Shown piece by piece: positions 42,289-50,390 of a DNA stretch of 64,000 nucleotides; position 1 is the stretch's first letter, and the number at the start of each line of letters is the position of its first letter. Below the pieces are notes generated by a model, which did not search any database, had not been told where the DNA came from, and was given only the letters and a program-made list of their open reading frames with translations. The DNA is from Blautia sp900556555 (GTDB lineage Bacteria; Bacillota; Clostridia; Lachnospirales; Lachnospiraceae). The translations under genes were made by a program, and so were the position numbers. The stretch lies in assembly GCA_964250615.1 (NCBI GenBank), contig CAXUGM010000015.1; one strand, 5' to 3'.

Positions 42289-43723
42289 AAAAAGAAAAAA
42301 ATCAAAACGCCCGGTAAACAGGGAATATACCATCGTCAGTTATTTCTTTGTGCTGATTTTCCTCTCTCTGGCGGGCTATATGGTGTATTTTAATGCGGTG
42401 GAGCGTGAGGATGTGATCAGCAGTCCTTATAATACCAGGCAGAACCAGTTTCAGGAGCGGATTTTAAGAGGCAGTCTTGTGTCTGCTGACGGCCAGGTTC
42501 TGGCACGGACAGATACTGACGGTGAAGGAAATGAGACGAGAGTCTATCCATTTGCCAATATGTACGCTCATGTTGTAGGATATGACGCAAAGGGAAAAAG
42601 CGGTCTGGAATCTCTGGCCAATTTTTCTTTGATGACCTCACATAATAATTATGTGGATCAGGTAAAGAATGAAATCATGGAGAACAAGAATCCAGGAGAT
42701 AATGTCGTGCTGACTTTGAACCATACGTTACAGCAGGTAGCATATAATGCCCTTGGTTCTTATCAGGGGGCAGTTGTTGTGATGAATCCGCAGACGGGTG
42801 CTGTTCTGGCATCTGTAAGTAAGCCGGACTTTAACCCTAATACTGTGGATAGCGACTGGGAAATCCTGGTAAATGATTCTGCCAACAGCAGTCTTTTGAA
42901 CAGGGCAACTCAGGGAGCGTACCCGCCGGGTTCGATTTTTAAAGTTGTGGATGCACTGGCTTATCTGAGGGAGCATGGAACTATCGATGGATTCCAATAT
43001 ACCTGTAATGGAAAAATTACAGTAGACGGACATACCATTCCTTGTTTTGGCGGGGAAGTGCACGGTACAGAAGATTTTACCACAGCCTTTGCAGAATCCT
43101 GTAATACAGCATTTACACAGATAGGGCTTGATCTGGGAAAGACGGCACTGACATCTGCGGCAGAAAGCCTGTTATTTAATTCAAAACTGCCGGTTGCACT
43201 GGATTATAATAAGAGTAAATTTGACCTGGGGGAAAATCCGGGAAATCCATTGCTGATGCAGACTTCCATCGGACAGGGAAATACCCTGGTATCTCCCATG
43301 CATATGGCTTTAATCACCAGTGCCATAGCAAATAAGGGAAAACTGATGGAGCCTTATTATATTGACCATGTAGAAACGGTCAGCGGAAGAACCGTGGAAA
43401 CAACAAAACCAAAATTATATAAAGAACTGATGACAGAAAGCGAAGCCCAGGTGCTGAAAAACCTGATGGCAGAGGTTGTTACCAGGGGAACAGGAACCCA
43501 GTTGTCAGGAGAAACGTATTCTGCAGCAGGAAAGACTGGTTCAGCGGAATATTATGGAAGTGATGGAAGTATCAAAACACATTCCTGGTTCATTGGATTT
43601 TCTAATGTAGAAAATCCGGATCTGGCAGTAGCCGTGATCGCAGAAGGAGCAGGAACCGGAAGCAAAGTGGCAGTTCCTGTAGCTCACGAAATTTTTAATG
43701 CTTATTATTATGGAGGAATGTAA
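42257..43723 (+). CDS. Class B penicillin-binding protein transpeptidase, short type
   Basis: The 488-residue enzyme crosslinks peptidoglycan. It has an N-terminal cytoplasmic Lys-rich stretch, one anchor (about 25-45), a short non-catalytic region (RGSLVSADGQVLA) and the transpeptidase domain with S226-x-x-K229 (PPGSIFK), S281-C-N283 and K426-T-G (AGKTGSAE). It lacks PASTA repeats and the long pedestal domain, as in PbpA-like partners of SEDS proteins in clostridia and actinobacteria. The start inside the SEDS gene implies coupling; ATG 42257 is used here, but ATG 42263 is equally possible. Confidence 0.93.
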   Translation: MRMRNLKSKNKKRKKSKRPVNREYTIVSYFFVLIFLSLAGYMVYFNAVEREDVISSPYNTRQNQFQERILRGSLVSADGQVLARTDTDGEGNETRVYPFANMYAHVVGYDAKGKSGLESLANFSLMTSHNNYVDQVKNEIMENKNPGDNVVLTLNHTLQQVAYNALGSYQGAVVVMNPQTGAVLASVSKPDFNPNTVDSDWEILVNDSANSSLLNRATQGAYPPGSIFKVVDALAYLREHGTIDGFQYTCNGKITVDGHTIPCFGGEVHGTEDFTTAFAESCNTAFTQIGLDLGKTALTSAAESLLFNSKLPVALDYNKSKFDLGENPGNPLLMQTSIGQGNTLVSPMHMALITSAIANKGKLMEPYYIDHVETVSGRTVETTKPKLYKELMTESEAQVLKNLMAEVVTRGTGTQLSGETYSAAGKTGSAEYYGSDGSIKTHSWFIGFSNVENPDLAVAVIAEGAGTGSKVAVPVAHEIFNAYYYGGM

Positions 43724-43761
43724 AAAAATCCGTTTTTTGCCCGGGGAAGTTGTCAATCATG

Positions 43762-43790
43762 TTGCACCTGCATGAAAAAAGAGTTATACT
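43762..43790 (+). promoter_or_regulatory. Promoter of the NUDIX gene
   Basis: TTGCAC (43762-43767) and TATACT (43785-43790) are 17 bases apart; the transcript would start about 50 bases before ATG 43849. Confidence 0.55.
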
Positions 43791-43848
43791 AGCAGTAAGA
43801 AACACAACGCAGGCACTGTCTGGTGTCGTAAGCAGGAGGATGTGCAAT

Positions 43849-44301
43849 ATGATTGAAGCAACAAGCTGTGGCGGGGTGGTAATATACAGAGGGAAAATAC
43901 TGACTTTGTACAAGTCCTATAAACATAAGTATGAGGGCTGGGTGCTTCCAAAAGGAACGGTAGAAAAAGGCGAGGATTACAAAGATACCGCCTTGCGTGA
44001 AGTAAAGGAGGAAGCAGGAGTAACCGCAAATATTATTAAATATGTAGGGAAAAGCCAGTATAGTTTTTGCGTACCGGAAGATACTGTAGAAAAGGATGTT
44101 TACTGGTATTTAATGTCTGCAAACAGCTATTACAGCAAGCCGCAGAGAGAAGAATATTTTGTAGATTCCGGCTTTTACAAATTCCATGAAGCTTACCATC
44201 TTTTACGTTTTTCAAATGAAAAGCAGATTTTGGAAAAGGCTTACAACGAATACCTGGATTTGAAAAAGGCAAATCTTTGGGGCAATCGAAAGTACTTTTA
44301 G
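43849..44301 (+). CDS. NUDIX hydrolase
   Basis: NUDIX enzymes hydrolyse nucleoside diphosphate derivatives (nucleotide sanitising, Ap4A and similar). In this 150-residue protein the Nudix box spans GTVEKGEDYKDTALREVKEE followed by AG, matching GX5EX7REUXEEXGU with all catalytic Glu residues present. I choose ATG 43849 (IEATSCGGVV) because AGGAGG lies 11 bases before it; longer frames begin before the promoter. Substrate is not predictable. A terminator follows. Confidence 0.88.
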   Translation: MIEATSCGGVVIYRGKILTLYKSYKHKYEGWVLPKGTVEKGEDYKDTALREVKEEAGVTANIIKYVGKSQYSFCVPEDTVEKDVYWYLMSANSYYSKPQREEYFVDSGFYKFHEAYHLLRFSNEKQILEKAYNEYLDLKKANLWGNRKYF

Positions 44302-44307
44302 GAGAAG

Positions 44308-44336
44308 GGGCTGGAGTTTCCGGCCTCTTTTTGTTT
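44308..44336 (+). terminator. Terminator of the NUDIX gene
   Basis: GGGGCTGG pairs (with GT pairs) with CCGGCCTC around AGTTT, then TTTTTG follows. Confidence 0.6.
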
Positions 44337-44387
44337 TCAAAGGGAATAGGTGTAGGGCAGGATGTTACCTGAAAGGAGAAAACGTAT

Positions 44388-45878
44388 ATGCTGGAACAGA
44401 TTGATTTAACAAAAAAAATGACAAAAGAAGTTTATCAGGAATGTATGGACAGCATGGAGGCAGAGCTGGCTGTTCTGCAAAGAGAGTGTAAGGCTTTTGG
44501 GATTCCTGTGATCGTGGTATTTGAGGGGATGGATGCGTCAGGCAAGGGAGTACAGATCAATAAACTGATTCATCCACTGGATCCCAGAGGCTTTGAAGTG
44601 TTTGCAATTAAAGAAGAAACAGAAGAAGAGCAGATGCACCCGTTTCTCTGGAGGTTCTGGACAAAGACACCGGAACGGGGCAGAATCGCAATTTTTGATA
44701 CAAGCTGGTATAGGAAAGTATCTACAGAGCGGTTTGAGCAAAAGATTGCAAAAGAAGAACTGGCATATGCGTATCAGGAAATCAGTACCTTTGAGCGTGC
44801 CCTGGCAGATGATGGCAATGTATTGATTAAATTTTTCCTTCATATCAGCCAGAAAGAGCAGAAGAAGCGGTTTGAAAAAATGCTGAATTCCAGGGAAACA
44901 GCATGGAAAGTAAGCAAACAGGATGCAAAGAGAAACAAAGAATATGACCGGTACAAAGAAATCTGTGAAGAAATGCTGGAGCGGACAGAGACGGAATATG
45001 CTCCATGGATGATCATTGAGGCGGAAGACCGCCGTTTTGCAACCGTAAAAATCTTTGCAGAGGTAATCCGCCGCTTGAAAGAGCAGATTTGCAAGGTAAA
45101 GGAACAAAAGAGCCAGGCACCGCAAAAGGCGGAGAACCAGAAGACAGAGTGGAAGCGGATGGAATCTTCGGTGCTCAGCAAAGCAGATCTGACCCTTGCT
45201 TACACAGAGAAAGAATACAAGGCAAAGTTAAAGGCACTTCAGGATAAATTAGAATTGCTGCACAGTGAATTGTACCGCAGAAGAATTCCGGTAGTTCTTG
45301 GGTTTGAAGGCTGGGATGCAGGAGGCAAAGGCGGAGCGATTAAGCGTCTTACTGACGCAATGGACCCGAGAGGGTATCTGGTCAGCCCAACAGCAGCTCC
45401 TTCGGCGGTGGAGAAAAGCCATCATTATCTATGGCGGTTCTGGAAGGCCATGCCCAAAGCAGGGCATGTAACTATTTTTGACAGAACCTGGTATGGAAGA
45501 GTTATGGTAGAGCGTATTGAAGGCTTCTGTACAAAAGAAGAATGGCAAAGAGCATACAGGGAAATTAATGATATGGAGGCACATCTGGCTCATTCAGGTG
45601 CCATTGTGCTGAAATTCTGGATGCAGATTGACAAAGACGAGCAGGAACGCAGATTTAAGGAGCGGATGGAAAACCCGCTGAAACAGTGGAAGATCACAGA
45701 CGAAGACTGGAGAAACCGGGAAAAGTGGGACTTATACGAGGAAGCGGTCAATGAAATGATCATCCGTACCTCCACATCCTATGCACCCTGGATCATTGTA
45801 GAGGGAAATAATAAATATTATGCCAGGGTGAAAGTCCTGGAGACGGTGGTAAACGCCATTGAAGAAAGGCTGAAATAA
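44388..45878 (+). CDS. pap: Polyphosphate:AMP phosphotransferase (two PPK2 domains)
   Basis: The enzyme uses polyphosphate to phosphorylate AMP to ADP. The 496-residue protein is a tandem of two PPK2 domains. Domain 1 (about 1-230) has the P-loop EGMDASGKG and lid-side FDTSWYRKV; domain 2 (about 265-496) has EGWDAGGKGG and FDRTWYGRV. Both keep the Asp/Lys/Arg motifs, though only one half is usually active in characterised Pap proteins. Length and order match class II PPK2. GAAAGGAG precedes ATG 44388. It stands alone between two short terminators and an unknown gene five bases downstream. Confidence 0.93.
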   Translation: MLEQIDLTKKMTKEVYQECMDSMEAELAVLQRECKAFGIPVIVVFEGMDASGKGVQINKLIHPLDPRGFEVFAIKEETEEEQMHPFLWRFWTKTPERGRIAIFDTSWYRKVSTERFEQKIAKEELAYAYQEISTFERALADDGNVLIKFFLHISQKEQKKRFEKMLNSRETAWKVSKQDAKRNKEYDRYKEICEEMLERTETEYAPWMIIEAEDRRFATVKIFAEVIRRLKEQICKVKEQKSQAPQKAENQKTEWKRMESSVLSKADLTLAYTEKEYKAKLKALQDKLELLHSELYRRRIPVVLGFEGWDAGGKGGAIKRLTDAMDPRGYLVSPTAAPSAVEKSHHYLWRFWKAMPKAGHVTIFDRTWYGRVMVERIEGFCTKEEWQRAYREINDMEAHLAHSGAIVLKFWMQIDKDEQERRFKERMENPLKQWKITDEDWRNREKWDLYEEAVNEMIIRTSTSYAPWIIVEGNNKYYARVKVLETVVNAIEERLK

Positions 45879-45883
45879 ATGTT

Positions 45884-46219
45884 ATGCTAAATTGGTATAA
45901 AAGGCTGTATGTTGGTGATAATGCAAAAAAGAAGAAAAAACAGCTCATTCGGAAAATTAATATGGGAGCAGGGGTCATAGATGTGTATCTGATCACCCTG
46001 GCACAAAACCCGGAAAATCAGTTGGATATTTTTCCGGCAAATGAATTAAAGCAGAAAGCCAGAAGACGCACCTGCCCCATGATTGTGGGGCTGTGCTGCG
46101 GCTATGAGGAAGCAGTGGAACTGGTGAAGGTTTTGGTGGAGAGAACCTATGAGGAAACAGGGACAGCGAAAGTGAGAAAGTGGCTGGAAAATCAAATCAG
46201 AGAGGAAAACAGCAGGTGA
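45884..46219 (+). CDS. Hypothetical conserved-type protein, 111 residues
   Basis: I do not recognise this protein. It has a basic N-terminus (residues 14-27, AKKKKKQLIRKINM) and a compact domain with CPMIVGLCCGYEEAVELVKVLVERTYEETG, ending in a charged helix. Cysteines near residue 64-72 might bind a metal, but no known motif is met. It starts five bases after pap and ends four bases before the DUF2953 gene, so it belongs to a tight gene row. Confidence 0.6.
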   Translation: MLNWYKRLYVGDNAKKKKKQLIRKINMGAGVIDVYLITLAQNPENQLDIFPANELKQKARRRTCPMIVGLCCGYEEAVELVKVLVERTYEETGTAKVRKWLENQIREENSR

Positions 46220-46223
46220 GAAC

Positions 46224-47186
46224 ATGATACTATTACATATTTTATTAGGCATATTGAAGGTTGTGGGAATTCTGCTGCTGATTCTTGTGGGATTTGTTCT
46301 TCTGGGAATCCTGCTTTTGCTTTTTTGCCCTGTGGTATATGAAGGGGAGGCTCATAAGGATGCATCTGCCTATGGTGGATATCTGAAGATTTCCTGGCTG
46401 TTTCATATTTTATCTTTCCGATTGTTTTTCGGAAATCAGGAGCAGGGCAATGGGTATTCTGTTAAGATTTTCGGGGGTTCTACAGAAAAAGTCAGAAAAT
46501 TTTTGCAAAGCAGAAAGAAGAAAAAAAGTCAAAAAGAGCAGAAAAAGAATGCGGTATCTGTAATGGAAAGTTCTCCTAAAGAGATAGCTCCTTGCAAGAC
46601 AGAACCGTCAGAGGCTATTTCCACAGAAGGAAAAGAAGAGTATAAAGTCCAAAGAGAAAGGTTACAAGAGACAGAAGAACCAGAAGAATCTCAAGATAGT
46701 CTGTTTCTGGATAAAATTTCTTCGTTTTTTAGAAGTGTCTGGCATTTTCTAGGGGAAATTCCTGGTATTCCGGGAAAAATCCTCGGTTTTTTTCGGAAAA
46801 TTGGGTTAACAGTGAAAAGGATTTGTGATAAGATAGACAAAATAAGAAAGGTTCTGGAGTCGGAACGGTTTGCAAGGTTAAAGGCACTTTTTCTGTATCA
46901 TGGAAAGCGGACCTTTTTGCACATAAGACCTAGGAAAGTCCGGGGACATGTGAAAATGGGAACAGAAGATCCCTATATTACAGGACAGCTTTTAGCGATG
47001 GCAGGCATATTTTTTCCACTCTATGGAGAGCATATTACAATAGAACCTTATTTTGATACTAATATCCTGGAAGGGAATCTTTTTATAAAAGGGAGAATCT
47101 ACGGTGGCTTTTTTGCTCACATGGCATGGAAGCTGTTCCTGGATTCTGATGTCCGGTATATGATAAAGAAAATAAAACAAGCGTAA
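46224..47186 (+). CDS. DUF2953 domain-containing membrane protein
   Basis: The 320-residue protein has an N-terminal membrane stretch (about residues 3-37), a YEGEAHKDASAYGGYLKISWLFHILSF segment, a long Lys/Glu-rich middle (about 90-160) and a C-terminal GHVKMGTEDPYITGQLLAMAGIFFPLY region that is the DUF2953 core. In spore-formers it is routinely the neighbour of the GerW/YtfJ gene, as here (12 bases downstream), and is therefore linked to sporulation. Biochemical role is unknown. ATG 46224 follows AGCAGGTG. Confidence 0.85.
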   Translation: MILLHILLGILKVVGILLLILVGFVLLGILLLLFCPVVYEGEAHKDASAYGGYLKISWLFHILSFRLFFGNQEQGNGYSVKIFGGSTEKVRKFLQSRKKKKSQKEQKKNAVSVMESSPKEIAPCKTEPSEAISTEGKEEYKVQRERLQETEEPEESQDSLFLDKISSFFRSVWHFLGEIPGIPGKILGFFRKIGLTVKRICDKIDKIRKVLESERFARLKALFLYHGKRTFLHIRPRKVRGHVKMGTEDPYITGQLLAMAGIFFPLYGEHITIEPYFDTNILEGNLFIKGRIYGGFFAHMAWKLFLDSDVRYMIKKIKQA

Positions 47187-47198
47187 GGAGGAGCAGAT

Positions 47199-47600
47199 AT
47201 GGCTTCAGAAAACAATTTTCAGTCTACAGTAGAATCTTTATTTAAAGGAATGGATAGCTTTATTACCACAAAGACCGTGGTAGGAGATGCCATTACCGTG
47301 GGAGATACCATACTTCTTCCTCTGGTAGACGTATCCTTTGCAGTGGGAGCAGGAGCTTTTTCCGGTGAAAAGAAGAACAATGGAGGAGGCGGTATGGGAG
47401 GAAAGATTTCTCCAAGTGCAGTGCTTGTGATTTCCAATGGAGTTACAAAACTGGTGAATATCCGAAACCAAGATGGGCTGACCAAGATCCTGGATATGGT
47501 TCCGGACTTCCTGAATAAATTTTCAGAAGGAAAAAAGGATCCTGAAGTGATTGTCAATGAAGCAAAGGCTGACGTTGAAGAAAAAACAGAAGAGAAATAA
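47199..47600 (+). CDS. gerW: GerW (YtfJ) family sporulation protein
   Basis: GerW-type proteins are spore-associated and needed for proper germination in Bacillus. The 133-residue protein has the family stretch FKGMDSFITTKTVVGDAITV, then GDTILLPLVDVSFAVGAGAF and a glycine-rich loop (NGGGGMGGK) before SPSAVLVISNGVTKLVNI. AGGAGG precedes ATG 47199. It directly follows the DUF2953 gene and is ended by a terminator. Confidence 0.92.
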   Translation: MASENNFQSTVESLFKGMDSFITTKTVVGDAITVGDTILLPLVDVSFAVGAGAFSGEKKNNGGGGMGGKISPSAVLVISNGVTKLVNIRNQDGLTKILDMVPDFLNKFSEGKKDPEVIVNEAKADVEEKTEEK

Positions 47601-47611
47601 AAAGGAAAAGA

Positions 47612-47642
47612 AACTACCGCAGGTTATCTGTGGTAGTTTTTT
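47612..47642 (+). terminator. Terminator of gerW
   Basis: AACTACCGCAG pairs with CTGTGGTAGTT around a short loop and runs into TTTTTT. Confidence 0.8.
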
Positions 47643-47686
47643 GCATATACTAAACTAAGCAGAGGAAAGGAAAGGAGAAACAGAAT

Positions 47687-47827
47687 ATGAGCCGTGTGTG
47701 CGGTCTGTTTTTGTTTGGCATGGGAATTGGTCTTGTCATAGCACTGATATTTCCCAAAACTTTTTTTATGGTGATTATGGCTGCTCTGTGTCTCCTGGCA
47801 GGCTATAATCTGTTTTGTAGCTACTGA
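47687..47827 (+). CDS. Small membrane protein, 46 residues
   Basis: ATG 47687 follows AAAGGAG with a spacing of about ten bases. The product is nearly all hydrophobic, with two helices separated by PKTFF: LFLFGMGIGLVIALIF (residues 7-22) and VIMAALCLLAGYNLF (about 29-43). No family is recognised. It lies just after the gerW terminator, next to sporulation genes, and may be a small spore or envelope protein. Only the ribosome binding site and clean frame support it. Confidence 0.5.
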   Translation: MSRVCGLFLFGMGIGLVIALIFPKTFFMVIMAALCLLAGYNLFCSY

Positions 47828-47859
47828 TGGTATAAAAATAAAATAGAAGGATAGAGAAA

Positions 47860-47890
47860 AGCAGACCTTGTCCAAAGGACAAGGTCTGCT
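47860..47890 (-). terminator. Terminator of rpmB (also serves plus strand)
   Basis: AGCAGACCTTGTCC and GGACAAGGTCTGCT form a perfect 14-pair stem with a three-base loop. On the minus strand a T-rich run (TTTTCTCT) follows, so it ends rpmB. Confidence 0.8.
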
Positions 47891-47907
47891 GATGTGTCAA
47901 TCAGTAA

Positions 47908-48096
47908 TTAAGCTCTTTCAACTTTACCACTTCTTAAGCAGGAAGTACAAACATACATTTTCTTTGCGTTTCCGTCTTCTGTTTTAACTTTTACAGATTT
48001 GATGTTGGATTTCCACATTTTGTTTGATCTTCTATGAGAATGGCTCACATTGTTTCCGAAATGAGCACCTTTTTCACAAATTGCGCACTTTGCCAT
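47908..48096 (-). CDS. rpmB: 50S ribosomal protein L28
   Basis: A 62-residue ribosomal protein: AKCAICEKGAHFGNNVSHSH is the L28 signature, with RRSNKMWKSNI and the second Cys pair (VCTSCLRSGKV) making the zinc-binding form (C+). AGGAGG lies before the ATG at 48096. It is oriented opposite to its neighbours and sits alone between a terminator and the asp23 gene. Confidence 0.97.
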   Translation of the reverse strand: MAKCAICEKGAHFGNNVSHSHRRSNKMWKSNIKSVKVKTEDGNAKKMYVCTSCLRSGKVERA

Positions 48097-48266
48097 GGTA
48101 GCACCTCCTTAAATTTATAATAAGTCCGTGTAACAAACTCACAACACTGCTTATTTTAGCAGATGAAGCTTATTTTTGCAAGTAAAATTATAAAAAAATT
48201 AAATTATTATTTCGTTTTTGGAAAAGATATGTTAGAATAGATAAAAAAGTATGGAGGTATCCGTGC

Positions 48267-48623
48267 ATGAATGGATTTGTTGATACAGGATTAGGAAAAA
48301 TTACAATTGATACAGATGTCATTGCTACTTATGCAGGAAGTGTAGCAGTAGAGTGTTTTGGAATCGTAGGAATGGCGGCTGTGAGTATGAAAGACGGGCT
48401 GGTAAAATTATTAAAGAGAGACAGCCTGAAACATGGAATCAATGTTCTTATCATAGACAATAAGGTAACTTTGGAATTTCATGTGATTGTAGCATATGGA
48501 GTGAGCATTTCTGCAGTTTCTGATAATTTGATCAGCAATGTAAAATACAAAGTGGAAGAGTTCACAGGACTTTCTATTGAAAAGATCAATATCCTTGTAG
48601 AAGGTGTAAGAGTTATCGACTAA
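48267..48623 (+). CDS. Asp23/Gls24 family envelope stress protein
   Basis: The 118-residue protein has the Asp23 domain over almost its full length (FVDTGLGKITIDTDVIATYAG, GIVGMAAVSMKDGLVKLL, TLEFHVIVAYGVSISAVSDN). In Firmicutes, members are linked to fatty-acid kinase and cell-envelope homeostasis. It is followed by a DAK2 protein after a short gap, a classic pair. ATG follows TGGAGG. Asp23 of Staphylococcus is longer; this is the short YloU-like type. Confidence 0.92.
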   Translation: MNGFVDTGLGKITIDTDVIATYAGSVAVECFGIVGMAAVSMKDGLVKLLKRDSLKHGINVLIIDNKVTLEFHVIVAYGVSISAVSDNLISNVKYKVEEFTGLSIEKINILVEGVRVID

Positions 48624-48668
48624 ACCATAAGATAAAATAATGAATTGGATTTAAGGAGGAAACACGTT

Positions 48669-50318
48669 TTGAATACCAATACCGTTGATGCGAAAATGCT
48701 TAGCCGGATGTTCCTTTCCGGGGCTAAGAATCTGGAGGCAAAGAAAGAGTGGATTAATGAATTGAATGTATTCCCTGTTCCGGATGGAGATACAGGAACC
48801 AATATGACACTGACGATTATGTCAGCAGCGTCTGAGGTCAGTGCATTAGAGAATCCTACCATGAAGACTCTGGCAAAAGCAATTTCTTCCGGTTCTTTAA
48901 GAGGTGCAAGAGGTAACTCCGGTGTTATTCTCTCACAGCTTTTAAGAGGATTCACAAAAGTAATTGAGAAATCAGAAACTGCGGATGCAGTAACATTTGC
49001 CAAAGCTTTTGAAAAAGGTGTAGAAACTGCTTATAAGGCAGTTATGAAACCAAAAGAAGGTACCATTCTTACAGTTGCAAAAGGTGCTGCTGTGAAGGCA
49101 CTGGAGATTGCTGATGATGCAGAGAATCTGGAGAGCTTTTTTGCAGATGTGATTGCAGAGGCAGAAGCAGTGCTTGCAAAGACTCCGGAAATGCTTCCGG
49201 TGCTGAAAGAGGCAGGTGTAGTGGACTCTGGCGGACAGGGTCTTCTGGAAGTTTTAAAAGGTGCCTTTGATGGCTTCCTGGGCAAGGAAATTGACCTGAC
49301 TTTTGAAAAACCAACATCAGGAATTACAGTAAAATCGGTTTCTGCTGAAGAGAGCAATATTAAATTTGGATATTGTACAGAGTTCATTATTATGCTGGAA
49401 AAAGAGTTCCCGGAAAAAGAAGAAAAAGCTTTCAAGGAATATCTGATGTCCATCGGTGATTCTCTGGTAGTAGTGGCAGATGATGAAATCGTTAAAGTCC
49501 ATGTACATACCAATGATCCGGGACAGGCAATTCAGAGGGCATTGACGTATGGACAGTTATCCAATATGAAGATTGATAATATGCGTCTGGAGCATCATGA
49601 AAAAGTAATCAAAGAAGCGGAGAAAATGGCAGCTCAGCAGGCTGTTTTGGAACCTGCAAAAGAAGTAGGATTTATTTCTGTATCTGTAGGCCAGGGAATG
49701 GGTGATATTTTCCGTGAACTTGGTGCAGATTATCTGATTGAAGGCGGACAGACCATGAATCCAAGTACAGAAGATGTGCTTCAGGCAATTTCTCATGTAA
49801 ATGCGAAAAATATTTTCATTTTCCCAAATAACAAAAATATTATTCTGGCTGCAAACCAGGCCAGGGATCTGACAGAAGACAAAAATATCATTGTCATCCC
49901 TACCAAGACGATTCCACAGGGAATTACAGCATTGATTTCCTATGTTCCGGATAAGACGGTAGAGCAGAATACAGAAGAAATGATGGAAGCCATGGGAAAT
50001 GTAAAGACTGGCCAGATTACCTATGCAGTAAGAGATACCAGAATTGATGATAAGGAAATCCGTCAGGGAGATATTATGGGAATTGGTGACCATGGTATTC
50101 TTGCAGTAGGAAAAGAAATCGAAGATACTGCTGTGGCAACCGTACAGGAAATGACAGATGAAGATTCTGAGATTATCAGTATTTATTATGGTGCTGATGT
50201 ATCAGCAGAAGATGCAGAACAGCTTGCAGAACGTCTGGAAGACATGTATCCGGATTATGATGTGGAATTAAACGAAGGCGGACAGCCAATTTATTATTAT
50301 GTTGTTTCTGTAGAATAA
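48669..50318 (+). CDS. DAK2 domain protein, fatty acid kinase FakA-like (YloV)
   Basis: The 549-residue protein resembles FakA, which phosphorylates fatty acids bound to FakB. Domains are the N-terminal DhaL-type kinase domain (about 1-200: FPVPDGDTGTNMTLT, GARGNSGVILSQLLRGF, with the Asp residues that hold Mg-ATP), a middle domain and the C-terminal FakB-binding-like region (SVGQGMGDIFRELGADYLIEGG). Start is TTG 48669, nine bases after AAGGAGG; the frame upstream includes that site and is not translated. No fakB gene is in the window. Confidence 0.88.
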   Translation: MNTNTVDAKMLSRMFLSGAKNLEAKKEWINELNVFPVPDGDTGTNMTLTIMSAASEVSALENPTMKTLAKAISSGSLRGARGNSGVILSQLLRGFTKVIEKSETADAVTFAKAFEKGVETAYKAVMKPKEGTILTVAKGAAVKALEIADDAENLESFFADVIAEAEAVLAKTPEMLPVLKEAGVVDSGGQGLLEVLKGAFDGFLGKEIDLTFEKPTSGITVKSVSAEESNIKFGYCTEFIIMLEKEFPEKEEKAFKEYLMSIGDSLVVVADDEIVKVHVHTNDPGQAIQRALTYGQLSNMKIDNMRLEHHEKVIKEAEKMAAQQAVLEPAKEVGFISVSVGQGMGDIFRELGADYLIEGGQTMNPSTEDVLQAISHVNAKNIFIFPNNKNIILAANQARDLTEDKNIIVIPTKTIPQGITALISYVPDKTVEQNTEEMMEAMGNVKTGQITYAVRDTRIDDKEIRQGDIMGIGDHGILAVGKEIEDTAVATVQEMTDEDSEIISIYYGADVSAEDAEQLAERLEDMYPDYDVELNEGGQPIYYYVVSVE

Positions 50319-50323
50319 AAAAG

Positions 50324-50378
50324 AGGACTGTGGCACAAAAGGGTGAAGAAATCCCAGGTGCGGCAGTCCTGTTGTTTT
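50324..50378 (+). terminator. Terminator-like hairpin upstream of recG
   Basis: AGGACTG (50324-50330) and CAGTCCT (50364-50370) close a long arm with internal pairing, then GTTGTTTT follows. It lies before the recG start site and probably ends the fakA transcript or attenuates recG. Confidence 0.5.
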
Positions 50379-50390
50379 GGGAGGAAAAGG

